A stretch of 64,000 nucleotides of DNA from Catellatospora coxensis. Its GTDB lineage: Bacteria; Actinomycetota; Actinomycetes; Mycobacteriales; Micromonosporaceae. Below, in pieces: positions 42,303-50,714 of the stretch (the first letter of the stretch is position 1; the number at the start of each line of letters is the position of its first letter). The DNA lies in NCBI RefSeq assembly GCF_016862635.1, contig NZ_BONI01000034.1:1-64000 (forward strand), written 5' to 3'. Both the position numbers and the translations under genes were made by a program. The notes under the pieces are model-generated. The model did no database searches and was not told the origin of the DNA. It saw only the letters and a list, made by a program, of their open reading frames with translations.

Positions 42303-42742
42303 CATCTGCGCCCACTGGCCGGCCGCACTCCACGTCCGCATGGATGTCAGGCAGTCGGCAGTGATCTCGTGTTCGGTGTGGTGTGGTTCGATGCCTACCG
42401 AGCTGACTTGACGCGGTCGCCGCACGAGATCGGTGCCAGAGGAACGGTGGTCGCCGAGACAGCTCCAACTCTGCGGATCTCCGGAGCAGTTCTCAGCCGA
42501 AGAACGCCGCAATTCGGCGCTGCCAGGCCTGCATGAACCGGGGAGGCCGGGCGGGCGAGTGATTCCACCTGCGGTTCAGCTGAGTGTGAGGCGCGCCGCC
42601 GGGGCGACTCGGGTGGGTGTGGGTCACCGCACCCTGGTGTCCGGCCGGCCGCTCGGCATGCGCGGGAACTCCAGGAATGCGATGTGTCGCCCGGTGCAGC
42701 AGGCCGCGCGACGAGTTCTCGTCTGTCATCCTCATCCGCTCT
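42303..42742. other. Region without a convincing gene, left of the tetO-like sites
   Basis: About 440 nt. A divergent gene under the tetO-like operators would be expected here. A minus-strand frame from ATG 42735 (80 codons, MRMTDENSSRGLLHRATHR...) lies in the right place but resembles no transporter or enzyme, and other frames are broken. It may be a decayed target gene. Confidence 0.5.
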
Positions 42743-42779
42743 CTCTATCGGTGATAGAGGGACTCTAGCACTGATAGAG
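42743..42779. promoter_or_regulatory. Tandem tetO-like operators beside a TetR gene
   Basis: Site 1 (42743-42759) is CTCTATCGGTGATAGAG; site 2 (42763-42779) is CTCTAGCACTGATAGAG. Both have CTCTA/TAGAG arms and a GTGATAG or CTGATAG core as in the classic tetO of Tn10 (CTATCAGTGATAG). They lie 20 bp apart, directly upstream of the TetR-family gene. Confidence 0.8.
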
Positions 42780-42799
42780 TGCCAGCGGGAGGCACCGAA

Positions 42800-43432
42800 T
42801 TGGCACTGGACCGACAGCGGATCGTCACCGAGGCCGTAGCCCTGCTCGACGCCGACGGTCTCGACGGCGTGACGACCCGCAAACTCGCCGCGCGGCTGGG
42901 TGTGCAGTCGCCGACCCTCTACTGGCATCTGCCCAACAAGGCCGCCCTGGTCACCGCGATCGCCGATGCGATCCTCGACCAGGAGTTCGGCGACATGTCA
43001 CCACCCGATACCGACCAACCCTGGCAGGTCTGGTTGTGCGGCCTGGCCGAGCGGCTGCGCCGAGCGCTGCTCGCCCACAAGGACGGGGCCCGGGTCATCT
43101 CGGCCGCCCAGCTCTCCCGCAACATGGCAGCGGTCTCCGAGCTGGCGATGAGCACCCTGGTCGCGCGAGGCATCCCGCTGCGACAGGCCCGCGTGATCGT
43201 CCTGACCGTCGAGCGCTTCACGGTCGGCCACGTCCTCGAAGAGCAGGCCCCCCGCCCGGACGCGGACACGCTGAAGGATTTCGACATGCACACGTTCACC
43301 CGGCAGTACCCGACCGTGGTCGCCGCGGTCACCGAATACTTCCAACCGGGCCGCACGGTTGACGACCTGTTCCGCGAATGCCTGGAGGTGGTCATCGAGG
43401 GCGCTGCGATCAAGGCCGGGGCCGCCGCCTGA
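42800..43432 (+). CDS. TetR-family regulator, tetracycline-repressor subclass
   Basis: 210 residues from TTG 42800, which has GGGAGG 8 nt upstream; a GTG at 42779 is possible but overlaps an operator. The HTH reads TTRKLAARLGVQSPTLYWHL, as in TetR(B) and relatives. The C-terminal part (VERFTVGHVLEEQAP, then YFQPGRTVDDLF) fits the TetR_C ligand domain. Binding tetO-like DNA is strongly supported by the adjacent sites. It is likely autoregulated. Ligand may be a polyketide or tetracycline-like molecule. No adjacent efflux pump is seen. Confidence 0.88.
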   Translation: MALDRQRIVTEAVALLDADGLDGVTTRKLAARLGVQSPTLYWHLPNKAALVTAIADAILDQEFGDMSPPDTDQPWQVWLCGLAERLRRALLAHKDGARVISAAQLSRNMAAVSELAMSTLVARGIPLRQARVIVLTVERFTVGHVLEEQAPRPDADTLKDFDMHTFTRQYPTVVAAVTEYFQPGRTVDDLFRECLEVVIEGAAIKAGAAA

Positions 43433-43505
43433 CCGCTCCGCTCGAAGACCTTCTCCTGGCCTGCCGGCCACTCTCCGTTCGGCGAGTCCGCCGGGTCCGG
43501 GTCGG

Positions 43506-43844
43506 CTACCTCGGCAGCCTCTGCAACAGTTCGACCAGGTCCGCAGGGAACTCGAGGAGATACCTTTGCGCGGTGTACCGGACGACGCCTGAGGCTGCGA
43601 CCAGGTCGACCGCCGAGTAGCCTCCCCTGCGCAGCATGACGTTCGCCATCTGCAACGGCACGATGAAACCGGCAACGGCGTCATCGGACAGCGAGTCGAC
43701 GAACAACTCGTCCTCCGCCAACACCATCGCCGCGATCGCCTCCAATGTCCGAAGAAGGTCTGCGACATCCTCGGACTCGGCAGCGACAACCTGGTCCGCA
43801 TAGACGCCGAAACCAAACTTGTTGATCTCCAGAAAGTCCATCAT
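43506..43844 (-). CDS. Hypothetical protein
   Basis: 112 residues from ATG 43844 (a second ATG follows at once). Mostly helical: FGFGVYADQVVAAESEDVADL, LEAIAAMVLAEDELFVDSL and a C-terminal YLLEFPADLVELLQRL. Lower GC than neighbours. No family recognised. A weak ribosome site. Convergent with the tetR gene. Confidence 0.55.
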   Translation of the reverse strand: MMDFLEINKFGFGVYADQVVAAESEDVADLLRTLEAIAAMVLAEDELFVDSLSDDAVAGFIVPLQMANVMLRRGGYSAVDLVAASGVVRYTAQRYLLEFPADLVELLQRLPR

Positions 43845-43951
43845 CGTGCCGAACCCTAGTACCTGATCAGCGCGCACGATTCCCACATCGGGTCCGCGGA
43901 CGGACGCAGGCGCGCTTTGCCGCGACGCCCGCGTCGTCCCCAGCCTGCGGG

Positions 43952-44776
43952 TCAGCCCGCCCGACGAGCGGTGTAGAGCAGGTACTCCCAGTCCATCGCG
44001 CCCCAGCCGAGGTCGTTGCGGCGGCCGAGTTCGGCCAGCTCCTCGTCCAGGGCGGCGACCTTGTCCGGCTGGTCGGCGATGTTGCGGTACACCGCGATCG
44101 TCGGGCCGTAGCACGCCTTGAAGAAGTCGCGGAACTCCTCGGCGCTGGCGAACCGGTCCACCCGGACCGTGCGGCGCTCGGCGACGACCTCGGTGACCCG
44201 GTCGCCGAACAGCGCGGCGACGTGCTCCTCGCTGCCCCACAGCGGCGGCGGCTGCGCCCCGGGCGGCGGCGGTGCGGCGTACGGCTTCATCACGGCGAAC
44301 ATCTGCCCGATGAAGCCCTGCGGCGTCCAGTTGGCCAGCGCGATCGTCCCGCCGGGGCGGCAGACCCGGACCAGCTCGTCGGCGGCCTCCTGGTGGTGCG
44401 GGGCGAACATGACGCCGACGCTGGACATGACGACGTCGAACTCGCCGTCGGCGTACGGCAGCGCTTCGGCGTCGGCCTGCTCCCAGGTCAGCTTCGCGCC
44501 GCGCTGCTCGGCGACCTGGCGGCCGGCGTCGAACAACTCCGGGGTCAGGTCGCTGGCGACGACGTCGGCCCCGGCCAGGGCCGCGGGGATCGCCGCGTTG
44601 CCGGAGCCGGCGCCGACGTCGAGCACGCGCACGCCGGGTCCGGCGCCGCACGCCTGCGCCAGCACGGTGCCGAGTTCGGGGATGACCTCGGCGGCGACCG
44701 CCGGGTAGTCACCCAGCGCCCACATCGCGCGGTGCTTGGACTTGAGCGCGCGGTCGGCGTCGCTCGGTGCGGTCAT
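43952..44776 (-). CDS. SAM-dependent methyltransferase (Methyltransf_11/25 type)
   Basis: 274 residues. RVLDVGAGSGNAAIPAA (motif I), VVASDLTPELFDAG, ADAEALPYADGEFDVVMSS and CRPGGTIALANWTPQGF are canonical. The segment PPPPGAQPPPLWG is a common insertion in this subgroup. ATG 44776 has AGGAG 9 nt upstream. It diverges from the HxlR gene across 108 nt and is probably regulated by it. Substrate unknown (often small phenols or ubiquinone-like quinones). Confidence 0.88.
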   Translation of the reverse strand: MTAPSDADRALKSKHRAMWALGDYPAVAAEVIPELGTVLAQACGAGPGVRVLDVGAGSGNAAIPAALAGADVVASDLTPELFDAGRQVAEQRGAKLTWEQADAEALPYADGEFDVVMSSVGVMFAPHHQEAADELVRVCRPGGTIALANWTPQGFIGQMFAVMKPYAAPPPPGAQPPPLWGSEEHVAALFGDRVTEVVAERRTVRVDRFASAEEFRDFFKACYGPTIAVYRNIADQPDKVAALDEELAELGRRNDLGWGAMDWEYLLYTARRAG

Positions 44777-44838
44777 GGTGGAGCTCCTGTTCGTGTGTTG
44801 GTGACTTCACGCTAGGAAGGGTGACCGATGTCCGACCA

Positions 44839-44853
44839 GTACAGGATCTGTAC
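44839..44853. promoter_or_regulatory. HxlR operator candidate
   Basis: GTACAGGATCTGTAC is a perfect 6-3-6 dyad in the space between the methyltransferase and HxlR genes. Confidence 0.5.
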
Positions 44854-44870
44854 CGGGCACGGTCCACGCC

Positions 44871-44876
44871 CTACGG
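44871..44876 (+). promoter_or_regulatory. -10 hexamer TACGGT upstream of HxlR
   Basis: TACGGT ends 8 nt before the ATG at 44885, suggesting a leaderless message whose promoter overlaps the dyad's downstream flank. Confidence 0.35.
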
Positions 44877-44884
44877 TGGCGGGC

Positions 44885-45592
44885 ATGGGAGCCTCGTATC
44901 GCCAGTTCTGCCCGGTGGCCAAGGCCATGGAGCTGCTCGACGAGCGCTGGACGCTGCTGGTCGTCCGGGAGCTCGTGGCGGGTAGCCGCCACTTCAACGA
45001 GCTGCGCCGGGGCTTGCCGCGCATGTCGCCGACGCTGCTGTCCAAGCGGCTGCAGCAGCTGGTCGCGGCCGGGGTGGTGGAGCGGCGGCCGACGGACAGC
45101 GAGGTGCAGTATCTGCTGACTCCGGCCGGGCGGGAGCTGGAGCCGATCGTGGTGGCGCTGGGCGCGTGGGGTGTGCGGTGGATCGGCGAGCTGGGCGATC
45201 AGGATCTCGACCCGAAGCTGCTGCTGTGGGACATGCGCCGGCACGTCGACCGGGCGACGGCGCCGGGTGGCCGTACGGTGCTGCGGTTCGCGTTCCATGA
45301 CGTGGCCCGGCCGCTGCGGGACTGGTGGCTGGTGATCACGCCGGAGGATGTCGACGTCTGCGACGACGATCCGGGGCATGAGGTCGCGGTGACGGTGACG
45401 GCGAGCCTGCGCGGGCTGATCCGGGTGTGGCTGGGCGAGCAGTCGTGGGCTGACGGGCTGCGCCGGGGCGAGCTGGCGATCGAGGGGCCGCAGGCGTTGC
45501 GGCGGGCGCTGCCGTCGTGGTTCCGGACGAACGTGTTCGCCACCGTGCCGCGCCCGGAACCGGTTCCGGAGCCGGTGGGTGCGCGGGTCTGA
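44885..45592 (+). CDS. HxlR-family regulator with C-terminal SCP2-like domain
   Basis: 235 residues. Winged helix about 6-100: QFCPVAKAMELLDERWTLL, VVRELVAGSRHFNELRR, MSPTLLSKRLQQLVAAGVV. The C-terminal half (about 120-225) resembles an SCP2/sterol-carrier fold (EVAVTVTASLRGLIRVWLGE, WADGLRRGELAIEGPQAL), a ligand pocket seen in this HxlR subgroup. ATG 44885 is chosen over an upstream ATG at 44828 because the latter would place the operator inside the gene. It likely controls itself and the divergent methyltransferase. Confidence 0.85.
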   Translation: MGASYRQFCPVAKAMELLDERWTLLVVRELVAGSRHFNELRRGLPRMSPTLLSKRLQQLVAAGVVERRPTDSEVQYLLTPAGRELEPIVVALGAWGVRWIGELGDQDLDPKLLLWDMRRHVDRATAPGGRTVLRFAFHDVARPLRDWWLVITPEDVDVCDDDPGHEVAVTVTASLRGLIRVWLGEQSWADGLRRGELAIEGPQALRRALPSWFRTNVFATVPRPEPVPEPVGARV

Positions 45593-45749
45593 CTCCGGGC
45601 GCCGGGTCATCTGACGTATCCTCAGGTCAGCACGGCTTCGTGGGTGTCGAGCGGGCGGCTCGGCACACGCCGGTGGCCGGTGAACCTGCGCAGCCATGAT
45701 CACACACTACCCTTAAGTCCGGCATAGCGGGCAAAAGGGCGGGGCGGTC

Positions 45750-46970
45750 ATGGTACGAGCGGGGCTGCGCGCCTTGGCCGTCGTGTGCCTGCTCGCGCTG
45801 GCCGCGTGCGGGCCGCCGCCCGGGCCGGTCCCCCAGCGCACCGGACCCGCCGACCTGCAGATCCTCATCGGCTCCTCCGGTGCCGCCGAGACGAAGGCCG
45901 TCACCGACGCCGCCGCGGCGTGGGCGGCGGCCAGCGGGAACGCGGTGACCGTGATCCCCGCCCAGGACCTGGACCAGCAGCTCGGGCAGGCGTTCGCCGG
46001 CTCGTCGCCGCCGGACGTGTTCTACGTCGACGCGGCCCGTTTCGCCGACTTCGCCAGCGTCGGCGCGCTCGAACCGTACGCCGACGCGCTGGCGGCGGCG
46101 GGCGACTTCTACCCCACGCTGCGGCAGGCCTTCACCTACCAGGGGCGCTTCTACTGCGCGCCGAAGGACTTCGCGACGCTGGCCCTGCAGATCAACGAGG
46201 ACCTGTGGGCGCGGGCCGGGCTGAGCGCCGCCGACGTGCCCCGCGACTGGGCGCAACTGACCGCGGTCGCCGAGCGCATCGCGGCCCGGGGCATCACCCC
46301 GCTGGCCCTCGGCGACACCGTGGAGCGCATCGGCGCGTTCCTGGTCCAGGCCGGCGGCTGGCTGATCAGCCCCGACGGGACCAAGGCCACCGCCGACAGC
46401 CCACAGAACGCCGCCGCGCTGACGTACGTGCAGCGGTTGCTGCGGGCCGGGCTCGCCCGCTACCCGAGCGCGCTGGACACGGGCTGGGCCGGGGAGGCGT
46501 TCGGGCGGGGCCTGGCCGCGATGACGATCGAGGGCAACTGGATCAAGGGTGCGCTGGCCGGGGACTACCCGGACGTGCGGTACACCGTGCACGCGCTGCC
46601 GGCCGGGCCCGCGGGCGAGGGCACCCTGTCGTTCACCACGTGCTGGGGCATCTCCGCACGGACGCCGTACCGCAGCCAGGCCGTCGCGTTCGTCCAGGCG
46701 ATGACGGCCGTGGACCAGCAGCTCGCCTTCGCCTCCGCGTACGGTGTGATGCCCTCGGTCGTCACCGCCCGCGACCGCTACCTGCAGGCCTTCCCTGCCG
46801 ACCGGGCGTTCCTGGACGGCGCGGGCCACGCGCAGGGGCCGGTCAACGCGCCGAAGATGGGCAACGTCCTGTCCGACTTCGACACCCAGCTGCAGCGCCT
46901 GGCCGTGGCCGACCCGCAGGCGATCCTGCGGCGGCTGCAGCGCAACATGACGGCGGCGCTGCGTGGCTGA
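45750..46970 (+). CDS. ABC transporter sugar-binding lipoprotein
   Basis: 406 residues. Lipoprotein signal with lipobox ALAAC (Cys20). The family 1 solute-binding fold is shown by PPDVFYVDAARFADFASVGALEPYA, APKDFATLALQINEDLW, GITPLALGD and the AAMTIEGNWIKGAL region. It captures an oligosaccharide or polyol outside the cell and delivers it to the two permeases encoded next. Its 3' end overlaps the first permease by 8 nt. Confidence 0.93.
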   Translation: MVRAGLRALAVVCLLALAACGPPPGPVPQRTGPADLQILIGSSGAAETKAVTDAAAAWAAASGNAVTVIPAQDLDQQLGQAFAGSSPPDVFYVDAARFADFASVGALEPYADALAAAGDFYPTLRQAFTYQGRFYCAPKDFATLALQINEDLWARAGLSAADVPRDWAQLTAVAERIAARGITPLALGDTVERIGAFLVQAGGWLISPDGTKATADSPQNAAALTYVQRLLRAGLARYPSALDTGWAGEAFGRGLAAMTIEGNWIKGALAGDYPDVRYTVHALPAGPAGEGTLSFTTCWGISARTPYRSQAVAFVQAMTAVDQQLAFASAYGVMPSVVTARDRYLQAFPADRAFLDGAGHAQGPVNAPKMGNVLSDFDTQLQRLAVADPQAILRRLQRNMTAALRG

Positions 46971-48048
46971 GGCGCACCGCCGCAGCGGCATCCGGGGCGA
47001 CGAGGCGGCCGCCGGGTGGCTGTTCGTCGCCCCGGCGGTGCTGATCCTGGGCCTGTTCCTGGTGCTGCCGATCGGCATGGCGCTGTGGGTCAGCGTGAGC
47101 GGCTGGAACGGCCAGGGCAGCCCGTTCGCGCCCGGGGTGCCGTACGTCGGCGCGCAGAACTACGCGAGCCTGTTCGTGGAGGACGGGCTGACCCGCGAGA
47201 ACTTCATGATCAGTATCCGGAACAATCTGTACTACGTCGCCGTCGCCGTGCCCGCGCAGACCCTGCTCGCGCTGGCCCTGGCCCTGGTCGTCAACCAGCG
47301 CTTCCTCAAGGGCACGTCGTTCTTCCGCACCGCGTTCTACTTCCCGTCGGTCACCAGCTCGGTGGCGATCAGCGTGGTGTTCCTGTTCCTGTTCGCCAAC
47401 TCCGGCGCGGTCAACGCGCTGCTGGCCGCGTTCGGCATCAGCGGCCCGGCCTGGTTCGCCGACCCACGCGGGCTGCTGCACCTGCTGCTCGGCGGGCTCG
47501 GGCTGGTCGACGTGGCCAACCCACCGGCCGCGCTCACCGGCGGCGGCCCGTTCGGGCTGTCCTGGTGGGAGTGGCTGGCCGGGCCCAGCGTCGCCATGTC
47601 CACGATCATCATGCTGGTCGTCTGGACCACCAGCGGCACCTTCATGCTGATCTTCCTCGCCGCGCTGCAGGACGTGCCCGTGCAGGTCGAGGAGGCCAGC
47701 CTGATCGACGGCGCGAACGCCTGGCAGCGGCTGCGCCACGTCACCCTGCCGATGCTCAAACCGGCCCTGTTCCTGGTGGTCACCCTCGGGCTGATCGGCA
47801 CCTGGCAGGTCTTCGACCAGATCTACGTGATGAGCCAGGGCAAACCCGCCAACACCACGCTCACCCCCGCCTACCTGTCCTACCGCACCGCGTTCAGCGA
47901 TTTCGAGTACGGCGTCGGCGCGGCGATCTCCTTCGTGCTGTTCCTGATCATCGTGGTGATGACGCTGCTCCAGCGCTGGATCATGCGCGACCGCGACGAG
48001 CCCCGGCCGCGCCGCCGGTGGTGGCCGCGCCGCGGGAGCACGTCGTGA
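46963..48048 (+). CDS. ABC sugar permease, MalF/UgpA type
   Basis: 361 residues, six or seven helices. The EAA loop EEASLIDGANAWQRLRHVTLP couples to the ATPase. FRTAFYFPSVTSSVAISVVF is the usual periplasmic entry. A long loop (about 165-200, with FGLSWWEWLAGPS) is present. GTG 46963 and the 4-nt overlap with the next gene show cotranslation. No ATPase gene follows, as in actinomycete importers served by a shared MsiK. Confidence 0.93.
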   Translation: MAEAHRRSGIRGDEAAAGWLFVAPAVLILGLFLVLPIGMALWVSVSGWNGQGSPFAPGVPYVGAQNYASLFVEDGLTRENFMISIRNNLYYVAVAVPAQTLLALALALVVNQRFLKGTSFFRTAFYFPSVTSSVAISVVFLFLFANSGAVNALLAAFGISGPAWFADPRGLLHLLLGGLGLVDVANPPAALTGGGPFGLSWWEWLAGPSVAMSTIIMLVVWTTSGTFMLIFLAALQDVPVQVEEASLIDGANAWQRLRHVTLPMLKPALFLVVTLGLIGTWQVFDQIYVMSQGKPANTTLTPAYLSYRTAFSDFEYGVGAAISFVLFLIIVVMTLLQRWIMRDRDEPRPRRRWWPRRGSTS

Positions 48049-48902
48049 CCCCGCCGGGCCGGGCCCGGGGCTTCCGCGCGCTGCTGGGCACCTTCCTCGG
48101 GTACGCCGTGCTCGTGTTCTTTGCGCTGGTGTTCCTGTACCCGTTCGTCATCCAGACCGCGAACTCGTTCAAGACCGAGGCCGACGCCGCCGCCCACCCG
48201 CTGTCGCCGGTGCCCGACCCGTTCACCACCGCGGCGTTCACGAAGATCTTCGACAGCACCGCGTTCCCGCTGTGGATCGGCAACTCGATCCTGGTGACCC
48301 TGCTCATCACCGTCGGGCGGGTGTTCCTGGACTCGCTGGCCGGATACGCCCTGGCCCGGCTCAGCTTCCGGGGCCGCGGCGCGATCACCGCGATGATCGT
48401 GGCCGTGATGGCGGTGCCCGGCGTGGTGCTGCTGATCCCGAAGTTCCTGGTGCTCAACCAGCTCGGCATCTACAACACGTACACCGCGCTGGTGCTGCCG
48501 CTGCTCGTCGACGCCGCCGGGGTGTTCATCATGCGGCAGTTCTTCCTGTCCGTGCCGCCCAGCCTGGAGGAGGCCGCCCGGATGGACGGGGCGGGCGTGT
48601 TCCGGACCTACTGGTCGATCATCCTGCCGATGGCGCGGCCCGCGCTGATCACGCTGACCATCCTGTCGTTCCAGGCGTCCTGGAACGAGTTCCCGCACAC
48701 CGTCGTCGCGGTGCAGAGCCCCGAACTGTTCACCCTGCCCCGCGGCATCGCGAACCTGGTCAGCGGCTCGCTCGGCGCGGGCACCCAGTATCCGCTGAAG
48801 CTGGGCGCGGCCCTGCTCGCCACCATCCCCGTCGCGATCATCTTCGTGATCTTCCAGCGCTACTTCGTCCGCGGCGCGGCCGAGGGCGCCAGCAAGGAAT
48901 GA
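48045..48902 (+). CDS. ABC sugar permease, MalG/UgpE type
   Basis: 285 residues, six helices. SLEEAARMDGAGVFRTYWSI is the EAA motif; LAGYALARLSFRGRG and PGVVLLIPKFLVLNQLG are conserved MalG regions. It partners the MalF-type protein. GTG 48045 overlaps its stop (GTGA). Confidence 0.93.
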   Translation: MTPPGRARGFRALLGTFLGYAVLVFFALVFLYPFVIQTANSFKTEADAAAHPLSPVPDPFTTAAFTKIFDSTAFPLWIGNSILVTLLITVGRVFLDSLAGYALARLSFRGRGAITAMIVAVMAVPGVVLLIPKFLVLNQLGIYNTYTALVLPLLVDAAGVFIMRQFFLSVPPSLEEAARMDGAGVFRTYWSIILPMARPALITLTILSFQASWNEFPHTVVAVQSPELFTLPRGIANLVSGSLGAGTQYPLKLGAALLATIPVAIIFVIFQRYFVRGAAEGASKE

Positions 48903-49018
48903 ACCCGCCGGTCAAACGGATCCTTCGACGTCCGTCGGGTCCGCCGACCGCACCGGACTCATCGCCCTCGCCAGGGCGGCCGAGCTGTGACGGGACCACA
49001 CCGATCCGGCCGCGCCGC

Positions 49019-49024
49019 TACAGT
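49019..49024 (+). promoter_or_regulatory. -10 hexamer TACAGT, paralog set 1
   Basis: GCTACAGT ends 8 nt before ATG 49033. The same GCTACAGT lies 7 nt and 6 nt before the starts of the two full-length paralogs. Confidence 0.5.
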
Positions 49025-49032
49025 CACCCGCG

Positions 49033-49473
49033 ATGGTCACCTTCCCTGTCGACGACGTCACGCCCGCCGCCGAACCGCTGCCCACCCAGCCGATGCGCGA
49101 GCTGTTCCCCGAGGCTCTGGCCTTCGGCGGCGACCCCGACCAGGCCGTGCTGCGACCCGACGACGTGCACCCGCTGCTCAGCGTCGTCAGCCGGGCGTTT
49201 CGCGAGCACCGGCCGCTGGTCCTCCCCTGGGTAGCCGGGCGGATTCAACCGAGGGAGGACCAACCGCACATGATCGCGCTGCTCGACGACCCCGCCGACG
49301 TGCCGGTGTACGGAACGTCGCTGACCAGAATTCTGGAAGCGGCGCTGGACAACGGCGGCGGCATCGCCCACCTCGAAGTCGGCCGCCTGAACGAACTGGG
49401 CGACTCACGCCGATCACGGCACCGACCGCCCTTGGAAGCCACCCGCGCGGTCTGGCCCCCGACTGCCGACTAA
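49033..49473 (+). pseudogene. DUF4419 paralog with a large internal deletion
   Basis: 146 codons. The first 64 residues (FPVDDVTPAAEPLPTQP ... HPLLS ... REHRPLVL) match the start of the DUF4419 proteins at 50715 and 52293. About 17 unrelated residues follow. The last part, ALLDDPADVPVYGTSLT and ALDNGGGIAHLEVGRL, matches their ends. Roughly 390 residues are missing in frame, so the product lacks the core. It keeps its own promoter and start, so it may be expressed, but the core enzyme-like region is gone. Confidence 0.75.
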
Positions 49474-49513
49474 ACCATTCGGCTGTCCGACTCGCGTCAG
49501 GCATGATCGACTC

Positions 49514-50077
49514 GTGGACACCTACCTGGAGACCGAGCGCCTGGCCCTGCGCCGTTTCACCGCCGATGACGCTGACCTGCTGATCGAGCTGGACAGCGAC
49601 CCGGCGGTGATGCGCTACCTGACCGGCGGCAGGCCGACCGCGCCGGAGATCGTCCGCGAGCGCCACATCCCGAACATCCTCGCCGGCTACGAGAAGTGGG
49701 GCGGCGACCTGGGGCTGTTCGCCGCGCACGAGAAGGACGGCGGCGCGTTCATCGGCTGGTTCATCCTGCGTCCCAGGGCGGAGGGCCCGCTGGACGAAGT
49801 CGAACTCGGCTACCGCCTGCGGCAGGCGGCATGGGGCAACGGTTACGCCACCGAGGGCTCACGGGCCTTGCTGGGCAAGGCGTTCACGGAACTCGGTGTG
49901 CGCATGGTCTGGGCTCAGACGATGTCCGTGAACCACGGTTCGCGCAACATCATGGAGAAGCTAGACATGACGCTCGTGGGCACCACCCCCACTCCCGCCG
50001 ACATGGAGGCGATCGAGGGCTCCGTGCATGGCGGCGTACGGTACGAGATCACCAAGGAGCGATGGACGCGGCAGTAG
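49514..50077 (+). CDS. GNAT acetyltransferase (RimJ/RimL type)
   Basis: 187 residues. LETERLALRRFTADDADLL and LGYRLRQAAWGNGYATEGSRALL (acetyl-CoA loop, RxxxxGNGYAxE) then VWAQTMSVNHGSRNIMEKLDM mark the RimJ-like group. It acetylates a protein N-terminus, antibiotic or small amine. GTG 49514; no strong ribosome site. Confidence 0.88.
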   Translation: MDTYLETERLALRRFTADDADLLIELDSDPAVMRYLTGGRPTAPEIVRERHIPNILAGYEKWGGDLGLFAAHEKDGGAFIGWFILRPRAEGPLDEVELGYRLRQAAWGNGYATEGSRALLGKAFTELGVRMVWAQTMSVNHGSRNIMEKLDMTLVGTTPTPADMEAIEGSVHGGVRYEITKERWTRQ

Positions 50078-50120
50078 CCGGCACCGGCGTCGCAGTAGCG
50101 GTTCGACCATTGGCCGGCGG

Positions 50121-50612
50121 CTAGGCCAGTGCGAGCCAGGCGTCGCTCACGCAACCCTCCTCGTACGCCCACCACCCAGCGTCCTGGCCGTCCACCAGGC
50201 ACCGTTTGATCGCCGCGACATCAGCCGTGGGCGGCACATCGAGCGCCACCATGCCGAACTGTGCGATTCCCTCACCGGTGGCCCCCAGCGTGCTGAAGCG
50301 GTCGAGCACGTCGCGCAAAGATCCGGCCGATGGCCCGTCACCGAGCGGGGCGACACGGATGGTGCAGTGGCCGGACCACTGCAACCGCTCGCCCGCCCAC
50401 CACTGCCCTCGGTGGTCCCGCTCGACCGAGAACAAGTCACCACAGGCGACATTGCGAACGAACCACGGCGTGTTGTCCAGCCGCACGACCTCCGGCGACA
50501 ACCGAACAGCCCACAGTCCCTCGCTTCCGGCCGGCGGCCAGCCGCTGTCGTCCTGGTCCAGCGCGAACCAGACCTTCACATAGTCGTTCGGGAGGGACTC
50601 GGACCGGCGCAC
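50121..50612 (-). CDS. DUF4265-family protein
   Basis: About 163 residues; the exact start is uncertain (GTG 50612, GTG 50579 or TTG 50648). VWFALDQDDSGWPPAGSEGLWAV, VVRLDNTPWFVRNVACGDLF and VAPLGDGPSAGSLRDVLDRF match the DUF4265 pattern seen beside toxin/immunity or regulatory genes. It lies on the opposite strand inside the DUF4419 paralog array. Function unknown. Confidence 0.75.
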   Translation of the reverse strand: MRRSESLPNDYVKVWFALDQDDSGWPPAGSEGLWAVRLSPEVVRLDNTPWFVRNVACGDLFSVERDHRGQWWAGERLQWSGHCTIRVAPLGDGPSAGSLRDVLDRFSTLGATGEGIAQFGMVALDVPPTADVAAIKRCLVDGQDAGWWAYEEGCVSDAWLALA

Positions 50613-50701
50613 GGTTCGTATGCTCGACCGGGCTAGATCATCTGTCAAGCGGCCACCGGACGTGACCGCAACGGCGGCCTGCACGTGCTGCAGCGTGGCG
50701 C

Positions 50702-50707
50702 TACAGT
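50702..50707 (+). promoter_or_regulatory. -10 hexamer TACAGT, paralog set 2
   Basis: TACAGT ends 7 nt before GTG 50715. Confidence 0.5.
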
Positions 50708-50714
50708 CCCCCGC

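Noticed and set aside
42493-42735. 80-codon minus-strand frame as the TetR target gene
   Set aside because: Position is right, but the sequence has no membrane helices, no domain and shadow-like composition; kept only as a possible remnant.
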